Shown: in pieces, positions 16,912 to 28,264 of the stretch
Position numbering within the stretch: position 1 is the first letter of the stretch
Layout of the letters: every line of letters starts with the position of its first letter
From: CAZABP01 sp964483245
Lineage (GTDB): Bacteria > Planctomycetota > UBA1135 > UBA2386
Assembly: GCA_964483245.1 (NCBI GenBank)
Contig: CAZABP010000003.1
Span: 62,001 to 126,000 of the forward strand
Direction of reading: 5' to 3'
Length of the DNA: 64,000 nt
Position numbers and translations under genes: made by a program
The notes under the pieces: generated by a model
Told to the model about the DNA's origin: nothing
Database searches by the model: none
Seen by the model: only the letters and a program-made list of their open reading frames with translations

Positions 16912-18771
16912 ATGTTGATGCCACGCGCGTGCGGAGCGTTGCTCCTGTGCGGCCTGCTCGCCGATGTCGGGCAGTGCCATGGTGGTCAGTACTGGGCCCC
17001 GGGCGAACGGCCTGCGCGCGGTCCGCGCGCAGACACCACCGGTGTGGATCGCCGGGTCGTCGCCGAGGAACGCGCCGAACGCGGCTGGACCGACTGGTGG
17101 CAGCACCAGTGCCACGTCCACCTGCGCTGGCGCCCGCCGATCGAGACCGCGCAGGCAGTCGCCGACTCCGACGACGTGTTCCTCGGCGTCCGCCGCAAGA
17201 TCGGTGGGGTCGATCTGATCCGGATCGCAGATCACGACCGGATTCAGCGCATCGCGCCGGCGCTGCGGGACGTGTTGGCGCACGAGCGCCAACGTGACAT
17301 CGTCACGGCGTGCCTGGTCGCGCTGGCCAAGCTGCGCGTCGACGATCCTGCGCAGCCGCTGCTGTCGCTGTTCGTCGCTCACCTGCGCGAGCCGGAGCAG
17401 GAGGTGCGGGAGACCGCGGCACTCGCGATCGGGATCGCCGGTCTGCAGGCCGGGTACGAACCGCTCGCGGCGCTGCTGCGCGATGCGCCGGCTGGGCGCG
17501 AGCTGGTCGCGGGCGCGACCGTCGATGTACGCACCCGCGCGTTCGCCGCGCATGCGCTCGGACTGCTCGCCTGGGAGGCGGTACGCGACGAGAAGCTCGC
17601 GATCGCGCGGACGCTGGCCGACTTCGTGCGCGCGGAGCGCGAAGCGCCACCGGAGCTGCGCGCGGCGGCGATCCAGGCGCTCGCATTGGTCCGCCCGGCG
17701 GCCGACGATGCCGAGCTGCGCGAGCTCGTTGCGCAGGTGCTGCTGCAGCGCTTCGGCGACGAAGCCACGCCCGCAGCGGAACGTGCGCAGGTACCCGCGG
17801 CGCTCGCGCGCGTGCTCGGGCGCGGGGGGGAGGCGGCCGATGCGTTCGCTGGCCGTCTCGCGACGCTGCTCGCCGCGGATCGAGGCGCCGACGATGTCCT
17901 CGCTGCTTCCGCTGCGCTCGCGCTCGGCGCGCTCGTTGTCGCGGCTCCACCCGGCAAGCCGTTCTCCGCGGCCGAGCTGGCGCTGCGGCGGTTCGTGGTC
18001 CGCGGCAAGCAGGACGCCGCCCGCGGCTACGCGATGCTGGCGCTGGCCCGGATCGGCGGCGCCGCGCATCGTGACCTGCTGGTCGAACGGCTGCAGCGTG
18101 CCCGCGGACCGGTCGAGCGCGCGTGGGCCGCGGTCGCGCTCGGTGAGTGGGTCGATCGCAGCGGACAGCCGGATCCGCAGATCGGCGACCTGCTGCTGCG
18201 CGCGCTTCGCAAGGCTGCCGATATCGAAGCGAAAGGGCCGCTCGCGATCGCCCTCGGCCTCGCGCGCCATGCGCCGGCGGCGGCGCCGATCGGCGAGCTG
18301 CTGGTCGATCACCGCCGCGACGAAGAGCTCTGCGGCCACGCCGCCGTTGCGCTCGGGATGATCCGGGCCGAGGGCGCACGCACCGAGCTGCGGTTCCTGC
18401 TGCGCGGTGCCGCTACGCGCCCACACCTGCTCGCGCATGTCGCGCTCGCGCTCGGCCGCCTCGGCGACCGCGAGATCGCCGACATGCTGCTCGGCCTCCT
18501 GTGGGAGGAGGACCTCGACGTGCCGCGTCTGGCTGCGATCGCGAGCTCGCTCGGCACGATCGCCGAGCGCCGTTCGATCGACACCCTGCTCGGGTTGCTG
18601 ACGGACGCCGGCCGGCCTCCGCTCGTGCGCGCGTTCGCCGCGGTCGCGCTCGGCGGGATCGGCGACCCGGCGGAGCTGCCGTGGAACACGAAGATCGCGG
18701 TCGGCGTGAACCCGTTGGCGGTGACCGGGGTGCTCAGCGATGGGACGGCGGGGATCCTCGACATCCTCTGA
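16912..18771 (+). CDS. Secreted HEAT-repeat protein
   Basis: A 619-residue protein; ATG 16912 and ATG 16918 both give the same signal peptide (ALLLCGLLADVGQC). From about residue 110 to the end it is a run of HEAT/PBS-lyase-like helical repeats with recurring Ala-Leu-Gly-Ile/Leu pairs (AVALGEW, ALALGRLGD, AVALGGIGDP). Before them is a short region with Trp and His residues (WWQHQCHVHLRW). HEAT arrays are binding scaffolds; no enzymatic motif is visible. Secreted HEAT proteins are common in planctomycetes. Function unknown. Confidence 0.8.
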   Translation: MLMPRACGALLLCGLLADVGQCHGGQYWAPGERPARGPRADTTGVDRRVVAEERAERGWTDWWQHQCHVHLRWRPPIETAQAVADSDDVFLGVRRKIGGVDLIRIADHDRIQRIAPALRDVLAHERQRDIVTACLVALAKLRVDDPAQPLLSLFVAHLREPEQEVRETAALAIGIAGLQAGYEPLAALLRDAPAGRELVAGATVDVRTRAFAAHALGLLAWEAVRDEKLAIARTLADFVRAEREAPPELRAAAIQALALVRPAADDAELRELVAQVLLQRFGDEATPAAERAQVPAALARVLGRGGEAADAFAGRLATLLAADRGADDVLAASAALALGALVVAAPPGKPFSAAELALRRFVVRGKQDAARGYAMLALARIGGAAHRDLLVERLQRARGPVERAWAAVALGEWVDRSGQPDPQIGDLLLRALRKAADIEAKGPLAIALGLARHAPAAAPIGELLVDHRRDEELCGHAAVALGMIRAEGARTELRFLLRGAATRPHLLAHVALALGRLGDREIADMLLGLLWEEDLDVPRLAAIASSLGTIAERRSIDTLLGLLTDAGRPPLVRAFAAVALGGIGDPAELPWNTKIAVGVNPLAVTGVLSDGTAGILDIL

Positions 18772-18791
18772 TCCGCGCGCGCGGCGAAGCG

Positions 18792-20612
18792 TCAGCGCTT
18801 CAGCCGGACCCCGAGCCCGATCTCCTGCTCCGGCAGCGGAATCGCGAGATCCGCAAACCCTTCGTCCTTGCCGTGCACGCGCACCCAGAGCGTGCCGTGC
18901 AGCGCCAGGTCGAACTCGTAGGTCCCCTCACCGGCCGCGGTCAGCGCGAACAGCGACGCCGACGGTGGCGGACGCTTCGCATCGCCGCCGTCGTTCAGGC
19001 TCAGCGCGACTCCTTCGGCCGGCGTGCCGTCCGGCTCCATGACCAGGATGCGGAGCTTGCGCACTGCGGTCTCGAACGGGCGTACCGCCGGCGCGTCGAG
19101 GCCGCCGTTCAGCACCCCAGCCATGATCGTCGGCGGCGCCTTGCCGGCGCGGACGTAGAACGTCGTCGGTCCGAGCACGAGCCCTTCGAGGCGGACGTGC
19201 TGCGGGCGTTCGGCGAACCGGCGCGCGACGACGCGCCGATCCGGCAGCAGGACGCCGACTTCGATCGGGTCGTCCGGTCCCCCCGGTGCGCCGGTCAGGT
19301 CGAGCAGCATCGTGCCCGGCAGCCCTTGCGGATCCGCCCCGCCGTGCGCGCGCCGCACGAGCCGGACCGGTGGCGAAGCGTCGCCGCCGAACGCGATCGG
19401 CACTTCGCGCTCGCCATGCACCGGGTCGAGCGCCAGCACGCGGTGGACGCCGCGCGGAATGCCGGTGAACCGCGCCACGCCGTCGCGGTCCGCGGTCGCG
19501 AACGCCGCCACCTCACGCTCGACCTGGCGCATCGCGGAGTCTTCGAGCCAGACGATCGCGCCGGCGACCGGACGATCCCTCCGGTCGACGACGCGGATCT
19601 CGGTCGTCGCGCCCGTAGCACCCTCCTCCGGCGCCGTTGGATCGCCGGCGGCATCCTGCCCGTCCGCTGCCCCGGCCGCCGCTCGCCCCTGCGCGCGCTC
19701 GACGAACATCGGCAGGTCCGGGTCCCAGGTGTCGATCAGCACGCGCCCGCCGCCGGTGTCGATCCGCTGCGGGATCATCCCGGCCAGCAGCGGCACACGC
19801 GGCCCCGGCAGCGTCACCTCCTGCAGCTGGTCGGCGACGATCCAGCTCGCGCGGATCGGGCCGGGTGGTGCTTCGCCGCGCTCGGCGACGATGCGCCGCC
19901 ACGACCCGTCGTCCGGCCCCGGATCGAGCCGATGGCGGCCGACGCCGAAGCTCCACACCTTGCGCGGCCGTGCCAGCGCCCACAGCGTCACGCGGTAGCC
20001 CTCGACCCGCACCGATGGTTCGATCGCCAACCGCTCTCCCGGCACGCGCGGTGGCTCCGGGTACAGCACGAGTCCATCCGCGCCGATCGGCACCAGGTCG
20101 CTGAGCCACAGCGTGCGCCCGCTGCGCGTGCGGAACGGACGTTCGATCACGACGAACCCCGACAACGGCCCGGCCGCATCCTTGCACTCGAGCACCAGCC
20201 CGGCGTCCGCGCGTTGCGCAACCAGCTCCACTCCGGTGACGTCCGGCACGACCCGGTTGCCCAGGGCGCATCGCCAGGTCGCGAAGCCGGGCGCTTCGAC
20301 CCGCAGCTCGAACTCCTGCGACGTCGATCCGTCCAACATCCGCTGCGCAGGGGACAGCAGCAGCCGACAGCGGCCGGTCGCATCGCTGATCGTCCGCGGC
20401 AGCCGCACCCCGGCCGCGAACTGCCGCTGCGCCTCCCGATACGTCCCCTTCCTCCCCGCCACCGGCAGCCCGTGCACATCCAGCGGCGCGATCTCCACAC
20501 GCGCGCCTGCAACCGGTCGCCCGCCAGCCTTCACCATCAGCTCGATCCCCGGGTCCTGCGGGAGCAGCAGAGCGAGTGTGAGGAACGGGTGGTGGAGGAG
20601 GGGAAGGGACAA
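18792..20612 (-). CDS. Secreted protein with carboxypeptidase-regulatory-like beta domains
   Basis: A 606-residue protein whose only start giving a signal peptide is TTG 20612 (SLPLLHHPFLTLALLL). No ribosome binding site is visible, and the start lies in a low-complexity inverted repeat, so the start is uncertain. At least two stretches (residues about 22-110 and 345-420) look like carboxypeptidase-regulatory-like Ig folds (VKAGGRPVAGARVEI; VVDRRDRPVAGAIVWL). A third similar part lies near the C-terminus. Such domains support adhesion or carbohydrate contacts. No catalytic motif seen. It converges with the HEAT gene, with 20 nt between stops. Confidence 0.7.
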   Translation of the reverse strand: MSLPLLHHPFLTLALLLPQDPGIELMVKAGGRPVAGARVEIAPLDVHGLPVAGRKGTYREAQRQFAAGVRLPRTISDATGRCRLLLSPAQRMLDGSTSQEFELRVEAPGFATWRCALGNRVVPDVTGVELVAQRADAGLVLECKDAAGPLSGFVVIERPFRTRSGRTLWLSDLVPIGADGLVLYPEPPRVPGERLAIEPSVRVEGYRVTLWALARPRKVWSFGVGRHRLDPGPDDGSWRRIVAERGEAPPGPIRASWIVADQLQEVTLPGPRVPLLAGMIPQRIDTGGGRVLIDTWDPDLPMFVERAQGRAAAGAADGQDAAGDPTAPEEGATGATTEIRVVDRRDRPVAGAIVWLEDSAMRQVEREVAAFATADRDGVARFTGIPRGVHRVLALDPVHGEREVPIAFGGDASPPVRLVRRAHGGADPQGLPGTMLLDLTGAPGGPDDPIEVGVLLPDRRVVARRFAERPQHVRLEGLVLGPTTFYVRAGKAPPTIMAGVLNGGLDAPAVRPFETAVRKLRILVMEPDGTPAEGVALSLNDGGDAKRPPPSASLFALTAAGEGTYEFDLALHGTLWVRVHGKDEGFADLAIPLPEQEIGLGVRLKR

Positions 20613-20866
20613 CGGGAACGGAACGGGCCAGGGCCCGGGCTGGGGCTCAGGTACGGCGAGGAACGGGAAAGGGCACGGGCCTCCGCGCGCAGGTGCGCGA
20701 GACCCTTGGGGTCTGACCCCTTTGGTCGCGCCATTATGTCAGTCGCGCCACCGTACTCGGATCAGGGAACGAGCCCTGGCTCCGTTCCCTTGCCTCGCCT
20801 CACCTCAGCCCGGGCCCGGGCCCGGGCCCGTTCCATTCCCGTCTCCCCCGTTCCCCCATCCCTTCC
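20590..20866. repeat. Long imperfect inverted repeat of purine/pyrimidine-biased sequence with a GGGGTCTGACCCC core
   Basis: The left part (about 20595-20685) is purine-rich on the plus strand, with words such as GGGAACGG, GGGCCCGGG and GAGGAACGGG. The right part (about 20775-20866) is the pyrimidine-rich complement of similar words, including a run of alternating CCC and GGG at 20813-20830. The arms pair imperfectly into a long hairpin. The centre holds the perfect odd palindrome GGGGTC-T-GACCCC (20708-20720) and two copies of GTCGCGCCA. The right arm ends exactly at the clpC stop codon, and the left arm enters the start of the secreted protein gene. It may act as a bidirectional terminator or be a repetitive element. 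Confidence 0.6.
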
Positions 20867-23401
<2,535 letters not shown>

Positions 23402-23583
23402 CAGGTCTCCGGTCTACCCCGAAGGGAGGTCAGAAGGATTGATCGGCTGGGCCAGGGTCGTCGATTGACCGACGTTCCGGACCTCGCCGGGGACGTCGGC
23501 GAACCGCCGGGCCCAACGTCTATTTCGCACGTTGCGCCAGCCGGGGACAAAGATCAAGACGTGCCGAGCAAGCGTCGTGCCGT

Positions 23584-24654
23584 TCAACGGCGCTCGTCGG
23601 CCAGCGCGGCCCGCACGAGGTCGGCCCGCCGCACGTCCCGCTCGGGCGGACTCAGCGTCTCGCGCCAGATCTGCTGCAGGTGTGCGGACTGCGTCAGCAG
23701 CAGGAGCCGGTTCAGCGTGTCGAGTGTCGGCGCGTTCAACAGTCCCTGTTCGACGCCGAAGCGGACCGCCGACAGACAGTTCAGTCCCTCTTCGCTCGAC
23801 AGGATCCGCGCCCGCTCCAACGTCCCGAGCGCACGGAAGATGCGGTCGGTGGTCTGCGCGGCCTTGTCGCCCGACAACAGCGCCTGGCGCACGTCCCGCT
23901 CCCACTGGATCAGGCGGTCGACGGCGGCCTGGACGTCCTGGCAGACCTGTGACTCGGTGCGGCCGAGCGTGACCTGATTACTGACCTGATAGAAGTCGCC
24001 GAGGGCCCGGCTGCCTTCCCCGAACAGCCCGCGCACGGCCAGGTGCGCTTTCTGTGCAGCGTGCGTCGCGCGCTCGATCTCTTCGGCCCAGACGACGCCG
24101 GGCAGGTGCAGCATGACTGACACTCTGAGTCCGGTGCCGGTGTTGGTCGGACAGGATGTCAGGAACCCGAACTCTTCCGAGAACGCGAGCGGCAGGCGCT
24201 GCAGCAGAGCGTCGTCGATCCGCTCGGCCCGCTCGTAGGTCTGCGGGATCGCGAACCCGGAGTGGAACACCTGCGCTCGCAGGTGATCCTCCTCGTTGAT
24301 CATGATCGAGACGCTCTCGTCCTGGTTGATCGCGACCGCGCGGGCGCGGTCGGCGGTCGCCAGCTCACGGCTGATCAGGTGCCGTTCGATCAACAGCGCG
24401 CGTTCCAGCTCACCAGCCTGCTCGAGGTCGAGCACGGTCAGCGACTCGATGAAGTCCGACTTCGCCAGCTGCTGGCTCAGCAGTCCCGTCAGCTCGCGCG
24501 CCTCGCTCGGATCCATGCACGGCGCGAACCGGTAGTCCTGCACGTTGCGCGCGAACCGGACCCGCGTGCAGATCGCCAGGTCGGCGTGGGGACCGGTCCC
24601 GCGCAGCCACTCGCCGAGGTTGGCATCCCGCGGCAGGCGCAGCGGCTCGGTCAC
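23584..24654 (-). CDS. mcsB: Protein arginine kinase McsB
   Basis: A 356-residue guanidino-kinase-fold enzyme. It has CTRVRFARNVQDYRFAP near residues 29-45, the phosphagen-kinase signature with catalytic Cys168 in CPTNTGTG, and QVFHSGFAIPQTYERAERIDD before it. McsB phosphorylates arginines on damaged proteins, marking them for ClpC-ClpP. It starts within the mcsA stop (ATGA), so the two are translationally coupled as partners. No ctsR repressor gene is nearby. Confidence 0.96.
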   Translation of the reverse strand: MTEPLRLPRDANLGEWLRGTGPHADLAICTRVRFARNVQDYRFAPCMDPSEARELTGLLSQQLAKSDFIESLTVLDLEQAGELERALLIERHLISRELATADRARAVAINQDESVSIMINEEDHLRAQVFHSGFAIPQTYERAERIDDALLQRLPLAFSEEFGFLTSCPTNTGTGLRVSVMLHLPGVVWAEEIERATHAAQKAHLAVRGLFGEGSRALGDFYQVSNQVTLGRTESQVCQDVQAAVDRLIQWERDVRQALLSGDKAAQTTDRIFRALGTLERARILSSEEGLNCLSAVRFGVEQGLLNAPTLDTLNRLLLLTQSAHLQQIWRETLSPPERDVRRADLVRAALADERR

Positions 24655-25163
24655 TCGGTGCTCCCGCCGAGCTGGCGCATGCGGTCGCGCAGCCGCGCCG
24701 CGCGCTCGTAGTCCTCGGCCGAGATCGCATCGGCGAGCTCACGGCGCAATGCGGCGATCCGTGCCGGGGTCGGCAGCGGTGGCGGCGCGCGGCCGGGGAA
24801 GCGGCCGCGGTGACTCGTGGCGTCGTGCACACGGTCGAACACCGGCATCAGCGATTGGCGGAACGTCAGGTAGCAGCGCGGGCAGCCGAGCCGGCCGCGG
24901 TTGCGGAACTCGGCGGCGGTCATGCCGCAGCCCGGGCAGGCCGGGCCGCCCTTGGCGCGCAGCTTCTTGCCGGCCTCACCCTTGGCCGTGTTGATCAGCT
25001 GCTCGAGCGCCTCGGGCGTGATCTTGACCGGCGTCGCGACGACCCCGGTGCTCTCCGCGCAGCTGGCGCAGAGGTCCTTCTGATCGACGATGGTCCACCC
25101 CTTCACGTCGAGCACGTGGATCGTGGCGAGCGCTTTCTCGCACGAAGAGCAGTACTTGATCAT
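24651..25163 (-). CDS. mcsA: McsA zinc-binding activator of McsB
   Basis: A 170-residue protein with four CxxC pairs (YCSSCE near residue 5, LCASCAE near 32, CPGCGM near 75 and CPRCY near 93) forming zinc sites. A C-terminal UVR motif follows (LRRELADAISAEDYERAARLR split around residue 150). In Bacillus McsA binds zinc and stimulates McsB. It overlaps murD at its start (4 nt) and mcsB at its end (4 nt), so all three are probably one transcript. Confidence 0.95.
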   Translation of the reverse strand: MIKYCSSCEKALATIHVLDVKGWTIVDQKDLCASCAESTGVVATPVKITPEALEQLINTAKGEAGKKLRAKGGPACPGCGMTAAEFRNRGRLGCPRCYLTFRQSLMPVFDRVHDATSHRGRFPGRAPPPLPTPARIAALRRELADAISAEDYERAARLRDRMRQLGGSTE

Positions 25164-26545
25164 GGATGGACGGCAGGCCGCGACTGTAGCCCCGGCCGCA
25201 CCCGCGCCAAGGCATCGAGCGCGGCGTGGAAGGCGAGGCCTCGGGCGCGGAAGTTCAGGAACTGGTCGTACGACGCGAAGCCGGGGCTGAACAAGACAGC
25301 GCTCCCCGGGCGGGCCGCGGCCATGGCCGCACCGAGCGCAGCGGCGAGATCGGTGTGCACTGTCACCGGAACGGGCGCTGTCTGCGCCAGCTCCGGCTGC
25401 AGGGCCGCCGCGGCCGCGCCGAACAGATGTGCGCTCGCCAGGTGCGGCGCCAGCAGGGCGGCGACCCGGCGGAAATCCCCATCCTTGCTCTTGCCGCCGC
25501 CGACCCAGTGCACCGGCTCGCCGAGGCTCCGCATCGCTGCCTCGGTCGACAGCACGTCGGTCGAGACGGCGTTGTCATAGACGCGGACACCGTCGAGCGT
25601 CGTGCGCAGCTGCAGGCGGAACGGCAGCGGGTCGCAGGTGACCGCGGCGACTGCGACCGGATGTGGGGTGGCGCCGAGCGCGAGTGCGGCTGCGGCTGCC
25701 GCTTGCACGTTCTCCAGGTCGTAGTCGCCGAGCAGGCGCAGCGCAGCACGGTGCAGCAGCGGCCGGCCGTCGGGCAGCAGCAGCCAGCCATCGCGACGGC
25801 CGAGCCGCGCCGGTGCCGAGGCATCCACACCGAATGTCCAGCGCGTGCGCGCCGGCGACGCGAAGCCGGCCGCGACCGGATCGTCCTGCCCGTGGACGAC
25901 GAACTCCCGCGCGCGCACCGCAGCGACCGACTTCGCGCGCTGGTAGGTCGCGAGATCGCCATGCCGATCGAGATGATCCCGCGTGATCCGCGTCAGCACG
26001 CTGCCGGTCACCGTGAGCCCGGGTGCCAACCGCTCGAGCTGGAACGACGAGATCTCGAGCACCGCGATCTGCTCGCGCTGCCAGCGTGTTTCGTCGGCGA
26101 GCAGGCTGTGGCCGAGATTCCCGCCGACCAGCGCGTCGCAGCCGGACTGGACCAGCATCCGGTGCAGCAGCACGGTCGTCGTCGACTTGCCGTTCGTACC
26201 GGTCACCAACACCGTGCGTCCCGGATACGCCGCGAGGAACAGGTCGACCTCCTGCGTCGTCGCGATCCCGCGCGCGCGCGCCTGTGCCAGCACCGGGTGC
26301 GCGTCCGGGATCGCCGGGTTCACCAGCACGCGGTCGATCCCTGCGAGCAGGGTCTCCGGATCCGCCGCCGCCGGGCCGAGCCGCCACTCGATCGGGAACG
26401 CTGCGAGCGCCGCGATCGAGTCGGCCAGGGTCTCGGGGGCCGCCTGGTCGTGGATCCGCAGCTCCTCGCCCCGTCGCGCCAGGAACGCCGCCGCCTCGCG
26501 CCCGCCGCCGAACCGACCCAGGCCGAGGATCAGCGTGCGCGCCAT
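25160..26545 (-). CDS. murD: MurD-like UDP-N-acetylmuramoyl-alanine amino acid ligase
   Basis: A 461-residue Mur ligase with three domains: an N-terminal Rossmann-like domain (LGLGRFGGG), a central ATPase with P-loop GTNGKSTTT at 116-124, GNLG, EISSFQLERLAPG and DHLDRHGDL, and a C-terminal domain starting near residue 305. It should add D-glutamate to UDP-MurNAc-L-Ala in the cytoplasm. In the C-terminal domain the usual DSKATN segment (its Lys contacts D-Glu in E. coli MurD) is replaced by YDNAVSTDV (323-331). The gene is away from a dcw cluster and overlaps mcsA. Either this is a known lineage variant or its amino acid differs. Confidence 0.85.
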   Translation of the reverse strand: MARTLILGLGRFGGGREAAAFLARRGEELRIHDQAAPETLADSIAALAAFPIEWRLGPAAADPETLLAGIDRVLVNPAIPDAHPVLAQARARGIATTQEVDLFLAAYPGRTVLVTGTNGKSTTTVLLHRMLVQSGCDALVGGNLGHSLLADETRWQREQIAVLEISSFQLERLAPGLTVTGSVLTRITRDHLDRHGDLATYQRAKSVAAVRAREFVVHGQDDPVAAGFASPARTRWTFGVDASAPARLGRRDGWLLLPDGRPLLHRAALRLLGDYDLENVQAAAAAALALGATPHPVAVAAVTCDPLPFRLQLRTTLDGVRVYDNAVSTDVLSTEAAMRSLGEPVHWVGGGKSKDGDFRRVAALLAPHLASAHLFGAAAAALQPELAQTAPVPVTVHTDLAAALGAAMAAARPGSAVLFSPGFASYDQFLNFRARGLAFHAALDALARVRPGLQSRPAVHP

Positions 26546-26549
26546 GCGG

Positions 26550-27005
26550 TCACCGCGCCGCGGCAGCGGCGCGCGCGCGTTCGTTCAACTCCGCCAGCCG
26601 CGGCATCCGGCCCTCGAGGATCGCCTGCTCGCGCGGCGGCAGCAGGACCGTGGTCCCGTACTCCGGGATGCCGGAGAACGCCACCGACGTCAGCTCGATC
26701 AGGAAGTCGAACGGGAACAGCCACAGCGGCGCCGGCGGCGTTGCGTCGACATGGACCGTCGCCTCGCGCCGCGGCTGCTCGCGCTCCGGCGACCGGTCGA
26801 CCGCGGTCACGACGAGCGTGCCGTAGTAGGGGAGCGGTCGCCTCAGCGGTGCCGGCCCGGCCGAAACCCCGTCCAGGAACAGCTGCGCCGGCTCTTCGGT
26901 CGCGACGTGCAGCTCCGGCGCACGGCACGCAGCCGGCAACCCAAGCAGGCCCCCGAGCAGGAGCCACGACGGCAGCAGCGCTGCGAAGCCTGACCGTTGC
27001 TTCAT
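26550..27005 (-). CDS. Small putative lipoprotein
   Basis: A 151-residue protein starting at ATG 27005. Its signal peptide ends in a lipobox-like LPAAC (Cys about residue 27), so it is probably a lipoprotein. The mature part begins with a PEGA-like stretch (EEPAQLFLDGVSAGPAPLRRPLPYYG), has a hydrophobic segment (LWLFPFDFLIELTSVAF) and ends in a charged helix. It is 4 nt upstream of murD on the same strand and 16 nt downstream of the tRNA-Ser 3' end. Function unknown. Confidence 0.75.
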   Translation of the reverse strand: MKQRSGFAALLPSWLLLGGLLGLPAACRAPELHVATEEPAQLFLDGVSAGPAPLRRPLPYYGTLVVTAVDRSPEREQPRREATVHVDATPPAPLWLFPFDFLIELTSVAFSGIPEYGTTVLLPPREQAILEGRMPRLAELNERARAAAAAR

Positions 27006-27021
27006 CGGCGCAGTGATGGTC

Positions 27022-27114
<93 letters not shown>

Positions 27115-27181
27115 GGGTGAGGTGAGGGGCGGAAGTAGAGCGGTGCTGCGGGAGAGGGGCAAGCGCCGCCAGGATCGGTCT

Positions 27182-28258
27182 TCACGGATCGCGCCAGACG
27201 AGTTCCGCGAGTACGCCACCGTGGTCCGAGCGCGTCGGCGCCGCGTGCCGGAAGCCGACCGCGCGGAATTCCGGCCCGTGCAGCACGTGATCGATCGCGA
27301 TCCGCAGCGGCGCGACCCAGTCGGGGCGCATCGGCCAGGTCCCGGGCGCGTGACCGAGCACGGCCTCCGACGACAGGGTCAGGCCGAGGTCGCGCAGCCG
27401 CTGCACGACGCTGCTGCGCGGCACCGCGTTGAAGTCTCCGGCGAGCACGACCGGTAGCGGCTCGGCGCGCAGCCGCGCGAGGATCTCGCGGCGGTCGTGC
27501 AGCGCACCGGCGTAGCTGCGCGACGGCCAGGGGCGCCGCAGGTGGATCCCGTACAGCGCCAACTCCCGCCCGTTCCAACGCAGCGGGACCCGGATCTGCG
27601 GATTGAACCCCCCGAGCAGGATCACTTCCGCCTCGCCGGCCGGCGGCACGCGCGACCAGACCGCGACCTGCAGACCCTTCGTCGAGTAGCCGGGTCGCTC
27701 CGGTGGTGTGGCGAGGAGGCGATGCGGGTAGTCACCGGTGAACCACCGCGCCAGCCGCGCCTGCCACCAGGGCGTGCACTCCGGCAGCACGAGCACGTCG
27801 GCATCTAGGGCGCGCAGCGACGCCTCCATCAGCGGGTCGTCCTCGTTGTCTTCCCACAGGTTGACCGCGGCGATCCGCAGCGTCGTGCGCGCCGAAGCGG
27901 CGAGGGGCGGCGCGGTGATCGCGCGGCTCCACAGCTCCGGCAGCAGGATCAGGAGCACGATCGGAACGACCGCGAGCGCAGTGCGCCATAGTCGGCGGAG
28001 CAGTGCCACCAGCAACAGCACGCCGGCCGCGAAGCCACACGGAAGCCACAGCGCGGCCGCGGTCTCCAGCGTGAACCCGACCCGCCCGCCGAAGCCCGGC
28101 TCGGGGCCTCCGGCATACGGCGCGAAGAACCCGAGTAGCGCGCCGATCCAGATCAGGACCGCGCAGGCGACTGCGAACAGGATCTCGATCCGGCGCAGCG
28201 ACTGCCCCAGCCGCTGCAGCAGGGTTCGATCGCGGGACGGTCCGGCTGGATCGGCCAT
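27182..28258 (-). CDS. Endonuclease/exonuclease/phosphatase family membrane protein
   Basis: A 358-residue protein from ATG 28258; GTG 28261 directly before it is an alternative. Three hydrophobic helices occupy about the first 110 residues, then an EEP domain outside or at the membrane. The domain has VNLWEDNED, DVLVLPECTPW with the metal-binding Glu, YGIHLRRPW, VLAGDFNAVP, IDHVLHG and TRSDHGGV, all the expected catalytic residues. It may act as a phosphodiesterase on lipids or nucleic acids. It follows the SGNH hydrolase gene by 6 nt, in an operon with MBOAT. Confidence 0.88.
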   Translation of the reverse strand: MADPAGPSRDRTLLQRLGQSLRRIEILFAVACAVLIWIGALLGFFAPYAGGPEPGFGGRVGFTLETAAALWLPCGFAAGVLLLVALLRRLWRTALAVVPIVLLILLPELWSRAITAPPLAASARTTLRIAAVNLWEDNEDDPLMEASLRALDADVLVLPECTPWWQARLARWFTGDYPHRLLATPPERPGYSTKGLQVAVWSRVPPAGEAEVILLGGFNPQIRVPLRWNGRELALYGIHLRRPWPSRSYAGALHDRREILARLRAEPLPVVLAGDFNAVPRSSVVQRLRDLGLTLSSEAVLGHAPGTWPMRPDWVAPLRIAIDHVLHGPEFRAVGFRHAAPTRSDHGGVLAELVWRDP

Positions 28259-28264
28259 CACGCG

